Shown: positions 25,333-35,108, counted from the first letter of the stretch. The stretch: DNA of 64,000 bases from Planctomycetota bacterium (GCA_016719295.1 JADKAF010000001.1:5394001-5458000), one strand, 5' to 3'. The notes: generated from the letters alone by a model not told the origin. Program-made: numbers and translations.

Positions 25333-27474
25333 TCAGCCTTCCGAGCGCAGCGTGACGCGCGCCGGTGGATCGCCCGCTTCGATCGCGAGCTCGGCTCGCG
25401 AGCTGCCGCGGCTCCAGCGCGCGGTGGCGGTGCCGCGGCCGAGCGGTAGCGAGAGCTCGGTCGCGAACGGCTCCTGCCCATAGCGCTCGACCTGCGCGGT
25501 GCGCAGGAGGGCGCCCGCGGCATCCCGCACCTCGAGCTCGGCCGAGCGGACGTCGTCGGGCGCCTCGATCTCGAGGAGCACGCGCCGGCCGGCGAGGAGC
25601 TCGAGCGTCTCGCGGCGCTCCTCTCCCTCCGCGAGGCGCACGGCGCGGTCGACCGCGCCGAGCGCGCGATAGCGGCGCTGACCGTCCTGCGAGTAGGGGC
25701 GCGGCTCGACCCGCAGCACGTAGTCGCCGGCGGGCACGCGCGGGAACACGAGCTCGTCGCCCTCGGCCTTCGCCATCCAGCGCGCGCGCTGCGCGTCGTC
25801 GTGCAGGAACACGAAGACCTGCTCGCGCGCGGCGGGGTCCGCGATCGCGATGCGCAGCGCGGCCCCCGGCGCCAGCAGCAGGGCGCCTAGGTCGAGGTCC
25901 TCGCCCGCGAGCTCGATGCGCCGCGTGAGCTCGGCGCAGCCGGCCGCTTGCACGCGCAGCGAATAGAAGCCGGGCGGCAGCGGGGGCGAGAGGAAGGAGC
26001 TCTCGCTCGCATCCCAGTTGAGCGTCGTCGCGCCGCCGCGCTCGGCGACGAGGCGGAGCTTCGGCTCGGCCGCGAGGGCGCGGCCCGTCGCGTCGAGCAC
26101 GCGCCCTCGGACGTGAGCCGAGCGGCGCGCGTCCGACGGCACCTCGATGAGCTGCTCGGAGCTGCTCGCGCGCACATCCTCGAGGGCGAAGCTCGCGAAG
26201 AGCTCGCCAGGTCCCGGCGCGGTGAAGAGCAGGGTGTAGCCGTGCTCGAGCACGCCGCCGATGGTGAAGCGCCCCTCGGTGTCGCTCGTCGTCGGCGCGG
26301 GGTTCGATTGCTGCCGCGGGTCGCGTGCCAGCACCTTCCAGCCGCTCGCTGCGGCGCCGCTCGCGTCGCGCAGTCGTCCGCGGATCTCCGGCGCCACGCG
26401 CAGCACCGCGTTCCACTCGATCGTCTCGCCCGGGCTCGCGTGGCGAAGCTGCTCCAGCATCGCGAACGAGCTCGCGCTCGCGCGCACGCGCAGCTCTCCG
26501 GGTTGGATCCCGGTCAGCTCGTAGCGGCCCTCCGCGTCGCTCAGCGCTCCGACGATCTCGAAGCTCTCGTCGGGGAAGGTGCGCGGCAGCGCGAACATCC
26601 GGGCGCTCGCGATCGGTGCTCCGCTCTCGCTCGTCACTCGACCGCGGATCACGACGGGGGCGAGCAGCGTGAGCTCGACGTAGCCTTCGCCGTTCCCTTC
26701 GATCTGCGCGGTCTTCCAAAGCGGCGCGAAGCCCTCCGCGCGCGCGCCGGCCCACAGCTCCGCTCGCGCGACGCCTTCGAGCGCGAAGGTCCCGTCCGGG
26801 CCGCTGGCGCCATGCACCCACAGCGCGCGCTCGTAGCGCGTCGAGGGCTCCTTGCTCCCGCCGGGGCCGCGGAGCTTGGCGAGCACCTGCGCCGCCACCG
26901 GGGAACCGCTCGTGTCGCGCACCATGCCGCGCAGCACGCCGCCGCCGCGCTGCAGGACGAGCTGGATCTCCTCCTCGGCCGCGGGCTCGTCATTGCCGCG
27001 CAGCTTGCGCGCCGCCGAGGGCTCATGGCCCGGAGCCGAGGCACCGAGGGCGGCATCGAGCTCGCGTCGCTCGATCTCGAAGCGCCCCTGCTCGTCGCTG
27101 GTGCCGCGCTCGTCGAAGCGGTTGCCGTCCGCGGAGCCGACGACCAAGCGCGCGATCGGCACGGGAGTGCCCATCTCGTTCACGGTTCGGCCGCGCCAGC
27201 GGCGCGCGACGCCGGTCTCCTCGCGGCGGAGCCCGGAGCTCTCGCTCGCGGGCGACGTGCGCGGCGCGCTCTCGGCTCCGGCCTGCGCTGCACCCGGGGC
27301 GCGCCGCGCGGCGAGCTCCTCGAGCGATCGATCCTCGGCGCGGTCCGCGCGGCCCTCGAGAGCCGGCGCGTCTCCGGGGGCGCTGCCGCCCTCGAAGGCG
27401 AAGATCCAGGTGAGGATCGTCGCGACGACGCCGAGCGCCGCCGCCGCGAGCCACACCGCGCGCTCGCGCTTCAC
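25333..27474 (-). CDS. Membrane-anchored protein with carboxypeptidase-regulatory-like domains
   Basis: GTG 27474 overlaps the upstream stop (GTGA) and gives 713 aa. Residues 6-27 form a membrane anchor (VWLAAAALGVVATILTWIFA), followed by a ~80-residue polar linker. The rest is a series of at least five transthyretin-like / carboxypeptidase-regulatory domains: 'ARLVVGSADGNRFDERGTSD', 'IRGRVTSESGAPIASARMFA', 'EIRGRLRDASGAAASGWKVL' and 'HVRGRVLDATGRALAAEPKL'. Such beta sandwiches are stalk or adhesion modules on the outside of the membrane. No peptidase domain is present. It is last in an operon-like row with fucosidase and saccharopine-dehydrogenase-like genes. Confidence 0.82.
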   Translation of the reverse strand: MKRERAVWLAAAALGVVATILTWIFAFEGGSAPGDAPALEGRADRAEDRSLEELAARRAPGAAQAGAESAPRTSPASESSGLRREETGVARRWRGRTVNEMGTPVPIARLVVGSADGNRFDERGTSDEQGRFEIERRELDAALGASAPGHEPSAARKLRGNDEPAAEEEIQLVLQRGGGVLRGMVRDTSGSPVAAQVLAKLRGPGGSKEPSTRYERALWVHGASGPDGTFALEGVARAELWAGARAEGFAPLWKTAQIEGNGEGYVELTLLAPVVIRGRVTSESGAPIASARMFALPRTFPDESFEIVGALSDAEGRYELTGIQPGELRVRASASSFAMLEQLRHASPGETIEWNAVLRVAPEIRGRLRDASGAAASGWKVLARDPRQQSNPAPTTSDTEGRFTIGGVLEHGYTLLFTAPGPGELFASFALEDVRASSSEQLIEVPSDARRSAHVRGRVLDATGRALAAEPKLRLVAERGGATTLNWDASESSFLSPPLPPGFYSLRVQAAGCAELTRRIELAGEDLDLGALLLAPGAALRIAIADPAAREQVFVFLHDDAQRARWMAKAEGDELVFPRVPAGDYVLRVEPRPYSQDGQRRYRALGAVDRAVRLAEGEERRETLELLAGRRVLLEIEAPDDVRSAELEVRDAAGALLRTAQVERYGQEPFATELSLPLGRGTATARWSRGSSRAELAIEAGDPPARVTLRSEG

Positions 27475-28631
27475 GCGAGGACGCTCGTCGCTTCGTGCAC
27501 CTGGATCGCGCGCAGCGCGAGTCGCGCGACGAACGCCGCACACGGCACGGCGATCTCCGCGGGCTGCGCTCCCGGGGGGATCTCGCCGCGCGCTTGCATC
27601 GCGCTCACGATCGACACGGGATACGCGGTGGTGCGCCGCATCGAGCTGTGGCCGCTCTCCACGTCGTGCTCATCCACGATCCAGCGCACGAGGCGCTCGC
27701 GCTGTCCGCCGCGTTCGCCTTCGACGAACACGATGACGACGCTGCGATCGCGCTCCCCCGGATGCGTGAGCCGGGGCTCCGCGCACGCGGCGAAGACATC
27801 GCGCGGCTTCACGCGCCCGCCGGGCACGTCGATCGGCGTCTCGTCGAGGAGCCCGAGCTCCTTCAAGCAGCGCATGCGCGCGTAGTGCCCCGGATAGCGC
27901 AGGGTCTTGTAGTCCATCGTGCGCACCTTGCCGCGGTAGGTCATCGGCAAGGTCGAGATGCCGCCCGAGGTGGGGAACGCTTCGAGCGCGCCGACGCCGG
28001 GCACCTCGAGCTCCTCGAGCACGGAGAAGGTGGGCACCTTCTTCACCGCGCCCTCTTCGAGCACGAGGGCTTCGCCCCAGTACTCGTTGATGAGCCCGTG
28101 CATCGAGAACAGCATCATGTAGCCGAGCGGGGGCTTCGGCTCGAGCGGCAGTCCGCCCACGCGGATCGCGACGCTGTCGACTTTCTCGAAGCGCTGCATC
28201 GCGTCGACGGCGAGCAGGTTCGCCATCCCTGGCGCGAGCCCCATGTCGGGGACGATGGAGACACCGCGCGCGCGGGCCAGCGTGTCGAGGGCGAGCTCCT
28301 GCAGCACGAGCTCGGTGTTTCCGCCCATGTCGGTGAAGGACGCGCCGCTCTCGACGGCATCCTCGGCCAGCGCCGGGTTCAGGAAGTACGGCACCGCGGA
28401 GACGACGGCGTGGTGCTCGCTCATCAGCTTCCGCACCGCGGCGCGATCGGAGACATCGAGCGCCGCGCCGTGCACGCGCTCGCGCGCCGGACCGAGCTCC
28501 TGCAGCGCGCGCTCGAGCAGCTTCTCGTCGCGGTCGGCCAGCGTGACCTCGAAGCCCTCGCGGAGTGCTAGGTCGTAGGCGCAGGCGCTGCCTTGGAGGC
28601 CCGCGCCGAGGACGAGGATGGAGCCGCTCAT
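27471..28631 (-). CDS. Saccharopine dehydrogenase family oxidoreductase
   Basis: A 386-aa protein with an N-terminal Rossmann fold (ILVLGAGLQGSACAYDLA), the HHAVVSAVPYFLNPALAEDA segment and SGASFTDMGGNTELV, as in lysine 6-dehydrogenase and other LYS9-type enzymes. The C-terminal part (MRRTTAYPVSIVSAMQARGE) is the substrate/dimer domain. It is likely an NAD(P)-dependent amino-acid dehydrogenase acting in the cytoplasm; the substrate could be lysine, saccharopine or another amino acid. The start lies 9 nt beyond the fucosidase stop and the end overlaps the next start by 4 nt. Confidence 0.85.
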   Translation of the reverse strand: MSGSILVLGAGLQGSACAYDLALREGFEVTLADRDEKLLERALQELGPARERVHGAALDVSDRAAVRKLMSEHHAVVSAVPYFLNPALAEDAVESGASFTDMGGNTELVLQELALDTLARARGVSIVPDMGLAPGMANLLAVDAMQRFEKVDSVAIRVGGLPLEPKPPLGYMMLFSMHGLINEYWGEALVLEEGAVKKVPTFSVLEELEVPGVGALEAFPTSGGISTLPMTYRGKVRTMDYKTLRYPGHYARMRCLKELGLLDETPIDVPGGRVKPRDVFAACAEPRLTHPGERDRSVVIVFVEGERGGQRERLVRWIVDEHDVESGHSSMRRTTAYPVSIVSAMQARGEIPPGAQPAEIAVPCAAFVARLALRAIQVHEATSVLA

Positions 28632-28640
28632 ACCGCCATC

Positions 28641-30752
28641 CTAGCGCTTGAAGCGCCGGAAGAGCTCCGCCGGCGCCGGCCCGAAGTCGCCGCCCGGGGG
28701 CGCCACCGCGAGATGCACGTCCGCGGTTCCCGTCGCGTTGAACCACTCGATCGTCACCGGGTGCAGACCGGCGGCGAGCGCGGCGGCGCCCTCCTTGATC
28801 TGCACGCCGTGGAGACCATCGTTGTCGACGATCACGCTGCGCCCGAGAGCGAGACGCGAGCCATCGTCGCTGCGCAAGGCGAAGCGCCAGACGCCCGACT
28901 TCGGGATCTCGAGGAAGCCTTCCCAGCGCATCCAGAGCTTCGCGCGATCCGCCGCGGCGTCGATCGCGATCGCGGAGGCGGCCTCCGGAGCGCCGCTCGG
29001 CTCGGTCCCCAAGGGCGGCAGCGCGGAGAGCTCCCTCGCTTCGCGGCGCAGCCAGAGGCCGGGCTCCAGGTTGGCGGGCTCGACGGGCATGCGCAGCTCC
29101 TCGCGCACGAAGCGACGCTGCGTCACGGGACCGACGGGGCGGCCGTCCTGGAAGGAGCGCACGCGCAGCTCGGCCGAGGTCGTGAGCTCGAACGGCCCTT
29201 GGTAGAGCAGCGAGCTCGTGGTGGGCTCGCTGCCGTCGAGCGTGTAGCGCACGCGCAGCTTCGGCGAGCCGGAGGCGATGCGCACTTCGATCGGATCGAC
29301 GAAGACGTCGCTCGGCGCGTAGACCAGCGGGGCGCGATGGAAGATCGGCTCCTCGCCGATCTCGATCGCGAAGGTGATGGAGAGCTGATTCGGAGCGGTA
29401 TCGCGCAGCGGGAGGTGGAGCGCCAGACCGTCGTCCTCCGCCTGCATGCGCGGCTTCAGCGTCGGCTCGGCGAGGACGCGCACCCGCAGGTTGTCGCGAT
29501 TGCCGATGCCCGGGACGCGCAGCACGCCGTTGTCGGGCCACTCGAAGACGTGGAGATAGAGCGTGCCGCCCTTCTCCCGAGCCTTCCAGGTCGCGCGACC
29601 CCAGGGGAACGAGCCGATCGGGCTCGCCGTGGTACTGCGAATCGACTCGGCGTTCTGCGCCATCCACGCGCCGATCTGCTGGAGGCGCTCGACGGCCTCG
29701 GGCGGGAACGACCCATCGCCGCGCGGGCCGACGTTGAGCAGCAGGTTTCCGCCCTTCGACGCCACGTCGATGAGGGTCTGCACGAGCTCGCGCGCCGACT
29801 TCCACTCCGCGTCGGCGGCGTTCCAACCCCAGTGGCGATTCATCGTGAGGCAGGTCTCCCACGGGCCTTCGAGCGGGGCGCCGGGGATCACCTGCTCCGG
29901 CGTCGCGAAGTCGCCCGCGAAGCCCGGCGTCGTCGAGCCGTCCTCGGCGCGGCCCTTGTCGACGCGGTTGTTCACCAAGATCGCGGGGCGCAGCTCGCGG
30001 CAGAGCTCGTGGAGCGCCAAGCCGCTCGCGTGCGACCACGTTCCTTCCCACTGCCCGTCGAACCAGAGCAGGTCGATCGCGCCGTAGCGCGTGAGCAGCT
30101 CCTTCACTTGCGCGCGCAGGTACGCCTCGTAGCGCAGGAAGTCGGCGTCCTCGGCGGGGCGATCGTCCCACGCGCGGCGCGGCAGATAGTCCGGGTGATC
30201 CCAGTCGAGGATCGAGTAGTAGAGGCCGACGCGGAGGCCTTCGGAGCGGAACGCCTCGACGACCTCGAGCGTGAGGTCGCGCTCCGCCGCGGAGCCTTGG
30301 CTGTCGAACTCGGTGTGCTCCGAGTTGAAGAGGCAGAAGCCATCGTGGTGCTTCGCCGTGAACACGACGTAGCGCATGCCTGCTTCGCGAGCGAGGCGCG
30401 CCCACGCGCGGGGCTCGAAGCCGCGCGCGTCGAAGCGCTGCGCCAGCGCGCGATACTCCGCCGCGGGGATGGGCGCCGAGTCGCGGATCCACTCGCCGTA
30501 GTTATCCCGCTCGCCCCAGCGACCTTCCGTCAGCGCGTAGAGGCCCCAGTGGACGAACAGGCCGAAGCGCGCTTCGCGCCACCAATCGTCGCGATCGACC
30601 TCGCGGGCGGTCTCCGGACCGGCGGGACCCTGCGGGTCCTTCGGCGTCCACGGGTGCTTCACGGGCTTGGTCGGCCCGCAGCCGGCGAGCCAAGCTGAGG
30701 CGAGGAACGCGACGGCGAGCGAGGCGGTGCGGAGAGTTCGGCGAGTGCGCAT
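28641..30752 (-). CDS. GH29 alpha-L-fucosidase lipoprotein with PA14-like C-terminus
   Basis: A 703-aa protein. Lipobox LAGC (Cys25) anchors it to the envelope. Residues 50-400 are the GH29 barrel: ARFGLFVHWGLYA, AKHHDGFCLF, and the nucleophile Asp232 in IDLLWFDGQW, then GGNLLLNVGPRGDGSFPP. After a beta domain come a chitobiase-C-like segment (VRYTLDGSEPTTSSLLYQGP) and a PA14-like sugar-binding domain at the end (GVWRFALRSDDGSRLALG; VTIEWFNATG). The enzyme releases alpha-linked L-fucose from external polysaccharides or glycans. It is first of three closely spaced minus-strand genes. Confidence 0.93.
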   Translation of the reverse strand: MRTRRTLRTASLAVAFLASAWLAGCGPTKPVKHPWTPKDPQGPAGPETAREVDRDDWWREARFGLFVHWGLYALTEGRWGERDNYGEWIRDSAPIPAAEYRALAQRFDARGFEPRAWARLAREAGMRYVVFTAKHHDGFCLFNSEHTEFDSQGSAAERDLTLEVVEAFRSEGLRVGLYYSILDWDHPDYLPRRAWDDRPAEDADFLRYEAYLRAQVKELLTRYGAIDLLWFDGQWEGTWSHASGLALHELCRELRPAILVNNRVDKGRAEDGSTTPGFAGDFATPEQVIPGAPLEGPWETCLTMNRHWGWNAADAEWKSARELVQTLIDVASKGGNLLLNVGPRGDGSFPPEAVERLQQIGAWMAQNAESIRSTTASPIGSFPWGRATWKAREKGGTLYLHVFEWPDNGVLRVPGIGNRDNLRVRVLAEPTLKPRMQAEDDGLALHLPLRDTAPNQLSITFAIEIGEEPIFHRAPLVYAPSDVFVDPIEVRIASGSPKLRVRYTLDGSEPTTSSLLYQGPFELTTSAELRVRSFQDGRPVGPVTQRRFVREELRMPVEPANLEPGLWLRREARELSALPPLGTEPSGAPEAASAIAIDAAADRAKLWMRWEGFLEIPKSGVWRFALRSDDGSRLALGRSVIVDNDGLHGVQIKEGAAALAAGLHPVTIEWFNATGTADVHLAVAPPGGDFGPAPAELFRRFKR

Positions 30753-30804
30753 CGCATCGTGCTACGGCTTCGCCGAGCCGAGTGCAAGCACAGGCCTGCC
30801 CTCC

Positions 30805-30843
30805 GCTGCACACTCAGGGGCCTGGCACCTTTGCTGTGCCGTG
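30805..30843. repeat. Inverted repeat family B, copy 2 (degenerate)
   Basis: The right arm GGCACCTTTGCTGTGC matches the family B consensus. The left arm is diverged (CTGCACACTCAGGGGCC). It lies 10 nt past the stop of the FliL-like gene (minus strand) and upstream of the fucosidase start. Confidence 0.65.
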
Positions 30844-30853
30844 GGGGTGGGGC

Positions 30854-31363
30854 TCAGCCCTCGATGCTGCGCAGCGCGAAGAGGACCTCCTCGACGCGGC
30901 CCTCTTCGGGGTCGGGGAAGACGAGCGGCGAGAGGCGGGAGCGCAGCTCGCGCTTCTCCATCGGCCGCAGTGCAGGGTCGGCCACCTCGGCGGCGCTGCG
31001 CCCCGTGTAGAACTCGTTCAAGCGGTCGCGCACCCGGTTCAAGATCGCCGGGTCCTTCAGGCGCTTGCGCACGAGCTGCTCGTCGCTGGCGCGGAAGTCG
31101 AGCGCCACGCGCAGCACCAGGCGCTCGCCTTGCCCGCCGCGGAGGTCGGCCACGATCTCGCCGGGGATCTCGACCTGCGCGAGCTCCGAGGACTCGAGCT
31201 GCTCCAGGGCTTCGAGCGACGCGTCGCGCGGGAAGAGGAGCTGCACCAGGACCCAGGCGAAGCCGACCACGAGGCCCCAGCGCACGAACCAGGGCCAGCG
31301 CGCGGCGGGGGCGCCGGTGACAGGCGCCGCGGCAGGCGTGGGGCTCGTGTGCGTCTTGCTCAT
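30854..31363 (-). CDS. FliL-like membrane protein
   Basis: The start at 31363 gives 169 aa. One membrane helix lies at about residues 25-43 (WFVRWGLVVGFAWVLVQLLF). The soluble part has the FliL/SPFH-like pattern: RLVLRVALDFRASDEQLVRK, then LKDPAILNRVRDRLNEF, and LRSRLSPLVFPDPEEGRVEE before a final VLFALRSIEG strand. FliL assists flagellar motor stators. No other flagellar gene is in the window, so it may serve a different motor or be an orphan. Recognition rests on pattern only. Confidence 0.65.
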   Translation of the reverse strand: MSKTHTSPTPAAAPVTGAPAARWPWFVRWGLVVGFAWVLVQLLFPRDASLEALEQLESSELAQVEIPGEIVADLRGGQGERLVLRVALDFRASDEQLVRKRLKDPAILNRVRDRLNEFYTGRSAAEVADPALRPMEKRELRSRLSPLVFPDPEEGRVEEVLFALRSIEG

Positions 31364-31476
31364 GGCTCGTCCGGCTCGAGGGAGCCGTCCTAGCGCTTTC
31401 GGCCGCTCAGCCACCCTCGGGCGAGCCATGGAAATCATTTCCGCGCGCTCGTGCGCAGCGTGGTAGAGCTTCGCGC

Positions 31477-33570
31477 ATGCGCCGCCTCCTCCTCATGGCC
31501 GCGGTGGTCTGCGCCGCGGGTCTACTCCTCCTCCTCACGAGCGTCACCGGGCTCCTGGAGCGCCTCGAGCTGCTCTCGCGCGATGCGCGACAGGTGAGCG
31601 GGCTCGGGCAGAAGGTCGCGGAGCCGGAGGTCGCGGTCGCGTGGATCGATCAGGAGTCGATCGACTACATGCGGCGCGAGGGCGGGGTCTCGTTCCCTTG
31701 GCCGCGCTCGATCTATGCCGATGTCGTGCGCTTCCTGCGCAACGCGGGAGCGAAGGCGATCGTGTTCGATCTCCTCTTCGGCGAGCCCATGAACGCGGAG
31801 GACGACCGCCTGCTCGCCGAGGCGATCGCCGAGCCGGGCGCGCCGGTGATCCTCTCCTACATCATGGTCGGCTGGCGGAAGGGCGGCTTCGACGAGGACG
31901 AGACGAAGCGCTTCGAAGCGCGCGGCCGTAGCCAGGTCGACGGTCCTGATGCGCCGGGACGGCTCGATGGCGTCATCTTGCCGATCCCCGAGCTCGACGC
32001 CGCGACGCCGCATGCGGGCTTCTTCAACGTCGACGGCGATATCGATGGCGTCGTGCGCCGCATGGAGCTCGTGCGGCGCTGGGGCGAGAAGCTCTATCCT
32101 TCGCTCGCGCTGGCCACCGTCGAAGCGCTGACGGGCCAGGTCGCGCGTTTCGAGAACGGCGTGCTCCATCTCGGCGAGCGCCGCGCGGCGGTCGATGCGC
32201 AGGGGCGCCTCGCCCTTCGCTTCCGCGGCGGCGCGTTCGCCTTCGAGCACGTGAAGCTGGTGAACATCCTCGTGTCGGTGACGCAGCTCGCCGAGGGCCA
32301 GGAGCCGCTCTACGCGCCCGAGCGCTTCCGCGATCGCATCGTGATCCTGGGTGCGAACGCGGAGGGCTACGAGGACGCCCGCAAGACTCCCGTCGCCGTG
32401 CGCTTCCCGGGGCCCGAGCTCCACGCGACCGCGATCGCGAATCTGCTGGCTCCCGACCCGCTGCTCGAAGCCGGCTGGGTCGTTCCCAGCGGAGCGCTCG
32501 GTCTCGCCCTGGGGAGCGCGATCCCGTTCTCGATCGCGGCCGTCGGGCTCGGCGCCCTGGCGCTCCTCGGCGCGCTCGGACTCTGGACCGCGATCGCCTG
32601 CTTCGCCTTCGCGCAGGGCATCGTGCTGCCGATCGCGACGCCGGCGCTAGGCGTGCTCCTCGCCGCGGGCCTCGCGTATGCGTATCGCCTGATCGTCGAG
32701 GGCAAGCAGAAGCGCGAGCTCCGGCGCGCCTTCTCGAGCTACATGGCACCCGAGGTCGTGGCCCAAGTGCTGAAGAGCCCGGGAGGGCTCCGACTCGGCG
32801 GCGAAGAACGCGAGATCTCGGTCTTCTTCTCCGACCTCGCCGGCTTCACCGGGCTCTCCGAGGCGACGACCCCGCAGGAGCTGGTCGCGTTCCTGAACAG
32901 CTACTTCACGCGCATGGGCGATCACGTCATGCGCGAGAGCGGCATCATCGACAAGTTCATCGGCGACGCGATCATGGCGCTCTTCGGGGCGCCGCTCGCG
33001 CGGAAGGACCACGCTCTCTCCGCGATCGCCGCGGCGCTCGCCTGCAAGCGCGAGCTCGCGCTGGTGAACGAGGAGCTCGCGCGCGCCGGCAAGCCCGCGG
33101 TCTCCGCGCGCATCGGCCTCCACAGCGGCATCGCCGTCGTCGGCAACATGGGCTCGCAGCGGCGCTTCGACTACACCGCGATGGGCGACACGGTGAACCT
33201 GGCCTCTCGCCTCGAGGGCGCGAACAAGCCCTTCGGCACGGCGATCATGGCCAGCGAGGTCACCTGGAAGGCGGTCGGCGGCGCGTTCCAAGGGCGCGAG
33301 ATCGGAAAGCTCCGCGTCGTGGGTCGCGGCGCGGCGATGACGGTCTGGGAGCCGCTCGCGGCGGCGGGAGCGGAGCTGCCCTTCCCCGCGGAGTTCCTCG
33401 CGGTGTACGAGGAGGCGCTGGGAGCGCTGCGCGCGCGCGGCCCGGAGGCGTCGCGGGCGCTCTTCGAGCGGGCGCGAGCGCTGCAGCCCGGCGACAAGCT
33501 GGTGCAGGCCTACCTGAAGGCCGTCGCCGATCCGAGCTGGGACGGGATCTTCGCTCTCGATTCCAAGTAG
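31477..33570 (+). CDS. CHASE2-domain class III adenylate/guanylate cyclase
   Basis: A 697-aa protein. An N-terminal helix (1-22) is followed by an extracytoplasmic CHASE2 sensor (about 30-320; FPWPRSIYADVVRFLRNAGA, KAIVFDLLF). Three helices (about 335-405) and a cytoplasmic class III cyclase domain (about 440-600) come next. Metal-binding Asp453 (FFSDLAGFT) and Asp497 (FIGDAIMALFG), purine-specifying Lys493 and Asp571, and transition-state Asn574 and Arg578 (GDTVNLASRLE) are all present, so the enzyme should be active, probably making cAMP. The signal sensed is unknown. An MscS channel with a cyclic-nucleotide domain lies 1.6 kb downstream on the same strand. Confidence 0.94.
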   Translation: MRRLLLMAAVVCAAGLLLLLTSVTGLLERLELLSRDARQVSGLGQKVAEPEVAVAWIDQESIDYMRREGGVSFPWPRSIYADVVRFLRNAGAKAIVFDLLFGEPMNAEDDRLLAEAIAEPGAPVILSYIMVGWRKGGFDEDETKRFEARGRSQVDGPDAPGRLDGVILPIPELDAATPHAGFFNVDGDIDGVVRRMELVRRWGEKLYPSLALATVEALTGQVARFENGVLHLGERRAAVDAQGRLALRFRGGAFAFEHVKLVNILVSVTQLAEGQEPLYAPERFRDRIVILGANAEGYEDARKTPVAVRFPGPELHATAIANLLAPDPLLEAGWVVPSGALGLALGSAIPFSIAAVGLGALALLGALGLWTAIACFAFAQGIVLPIATPALGVLLAAGLAYAYRLIVEGKQKRELRRAFSSYMAPEVVAQVLKSPGGLRLGGEEREISVFFSDLAGFTGLSEATTPQELVAFLNSYFTRMGDHVMRESGIIDKFIGDAIMALFGAPLARKDHALSAIAAALACKRELALVNEELARAGKPAVSARIGLHSGIAVVGNMGSQRRFDYTAMGDTVNLASRLEGANKPFGTAIMASEVTWKAVGGAFQGREIGKLRVVGRGAAMTVWEPLAAAGAELPFPAEFLAVYEEALGALRARGPEASRALFERARALQPGDKLVQAYLKAVADPSWDGIFALDSK

Positions 33571-33673
33571 CGCGGGCGCGACCCCGGGGCGCCTTGCCTC
33601 GCGCTTTCGCCGAGATGTATAAACGCGCGCTCCGCTCTCGGCGCTCGCGCTCTCGTTCCAGAGATCCTTCCGC

Positions 33674-34171
33674 ATGTTCCAAGGTCCCGCTCTCCGGGCC
33701 GTCGCCGTCCTCCTGGCGATCGCCCTCTCCGCCTCCGCCGTCGGTCCGCAGGACGGCACGCAGCTCACGGTGACCAAGAAGGCCACCAAGATCCGCAACG
33801 CGAAGCGCCTCTACGCGACCGGCGTCGCCGACGTGCGCGAAGGCGACAAGCTGGAGCTGCTGCTGCGCGAAGCGCCGTGGTGCCAGGTGCGCTTCCAGGG
33901 CAAGACCGGCTGGGTCCACGAGACCGACGTGTCGGAGCGCAGCGACGTGCGCCTCTCGGGCCAGGGGGTCCGCGAGAACTACAGCGCCGCGGAGACGGCC
34001 GCCGGCAAGAAGGGCTTCAACTCGGAGATCGAGAAGAACTACGAGCAGCAGCGTCCCGACTTGAAGCCGGCCTTCGACAAGGTCGACCAGGTCCAGGCGC
34101 GCGGCGTCGCGGAGGCCGAGCTCGTCGGCTTCCTCCGCGCCGGCGGCCTGATCGAAGAGGAGGGTCGCTGA
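33674..34171 (+). CDS. Secreted SH3-domain protein
   Basis: 165 aa with a signal peptide ending ASAVGPQ. Residues 30-88 form an SH3b-like domain (AKRLYATGVADVREGDKLEL, CQVRFQGKTGWVHETDV), which in other proteins binds peptidoglycan or peptides. The C-terminal ~75 residues are charged helix (KNYEQQRPDLKPAFDKVDQV). The stop is 1 nt from the start of the M48 protease gene, so the two are probably co-expressed and may act together in the periplasm. Confidence 0.82.
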   Translation: MFQGPALRAVAVLLAIALSASAVGPQDGTQLTVTKKATKIRNAKRLYATGVADVREGDKLELLLREAPWCQVRFQGKTGWVHETDVSERSDVRLSGQGVRENYSAAETAAGKKGFNSEIEKNYEQQRPDLKPAFDKVDQVQARGVAEAELVGFLRAGGLIEEEGR

Positions 34172-34172
34172 G

Positions 34173-35108
34173 ATGAAGCTCCTTCTTCTCCGCCGCGGCG
34201 TGCTCGCCGCGCTCCTCGCTTCCTTCGGCCTGGTCGCCTGCGCCGAGTTCATGAACTCGCTCGAGGAGTCGACCGACGAGAACACGGCGCTCGGCTCGCT
34301 GGTCCGCGGCGCGAATCGCCTGCGGAAGTCGTTCCAGGACCTCGATCCCTCCGAGGAGCACTACATCGGGCGCAGCGTCGCGGCGCAGATCCTGGTGTTG
34401 CCCGAGTATCCGCTCGCCGATGGCTCCAAGGCGCAAGGCATCTCCAAGGCCGACATCGAGAAGCTCGACGCCTACGTGAACCGCGTGGGCCAGGGCCTCT
34501 CGATCGCGTGCGACGAAGTCCGCCAGACCTTCCTTGGCTACCGCTTCGGCGTCCTCGAGTCGAAGGAGATCAACGCCTTCGCCGCACCCGGCGGCACGAT
34601 CTTCGTGACGCGCGGCTTGATCGAGCGCACCGAAAGCGAGGACGAGCTCGCGGCCGTGCTCGCGCACGAGATCGCGCACGTGACGCTGCGCCACGGCCTC
34701 GCCGCGATCCAGAAGAGCAACCTGATCGAGGCCTTCAAGTACCTGGGCCAAGGCGCGGCGCAAGCGACGCTCGACGAACAGCAGCTCCAGGAGGTCACCG
34801 GGCTCTTCGACGACTCGGTGCAGGACGTCGTGGCCTCGCTGGTGAAGAACGGCTTCTCGAAGGAGGCCGAATACGAAGCCGATGCGCTGGGGCAGCGCAT
34901 CGCGGCGGCGTCCGGCTATGACGCGGGCTCGCTCCGGCGCTTCTTGCAGCGCCTCGGCAAGGACGGCGGCAGTGGCGGCCTGATGTCCACGCATCCGGCG
35001 CCCGCCGAGCGCTTGGAAAACCTGCCCGACATCGGTTCCAGCTCCGTGCCGAAGCCCGCGGCGATCGAAGCGCGCGACCAGCGCTTCCGCGCGGCGACGC
35101 GATCCTGA
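34173..35108 (+). CDS. M48-family metalloprotease lipoprotein
   Basis: 311 aa. Lipobox LVAC (Cys23). The zinc site is HEIAH (His165, Glu166, His169), with the third ligand Glu235 in EYEADALG. The preceding substrate-cleft motif NAFAAPGGTIFVTRGLI is also typical of BepA/LoiP-type periplasmic proteases. The ending MSTHPAPAERLENL is the conserved M48 tail. It probably degrades or assembles envelope proteins. It is directly coupled to the upstream SH3 gene. Confidence 0.93.
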   Translation: MKLLLLRRGVLAALLASFGLVACAEFMNSLEESTDENTALGSLVRGANRLRKSFQDLDPSEEHYIGRSVAAQILVLPEYPLADGSKAQGISKADIEKLDAYVNRVGQGLSIACDEVRQTFLGYRFGVLESKEINAFAAPGGTIFVTRGLIERTESEDELAAVLAHEIAHVTLRHGLAAIQKSNLIEAFKYLGQGAAQATLDEQQLQEVTGLFDDSVQDVVASLVKNGFSKEAEYEADALGQRIAAASGYDAGSLRRFLQRLGKDGGSGGLMSTHPAPAERLENLPDIGSSSVPKPAAIEARDQRFRAATRS

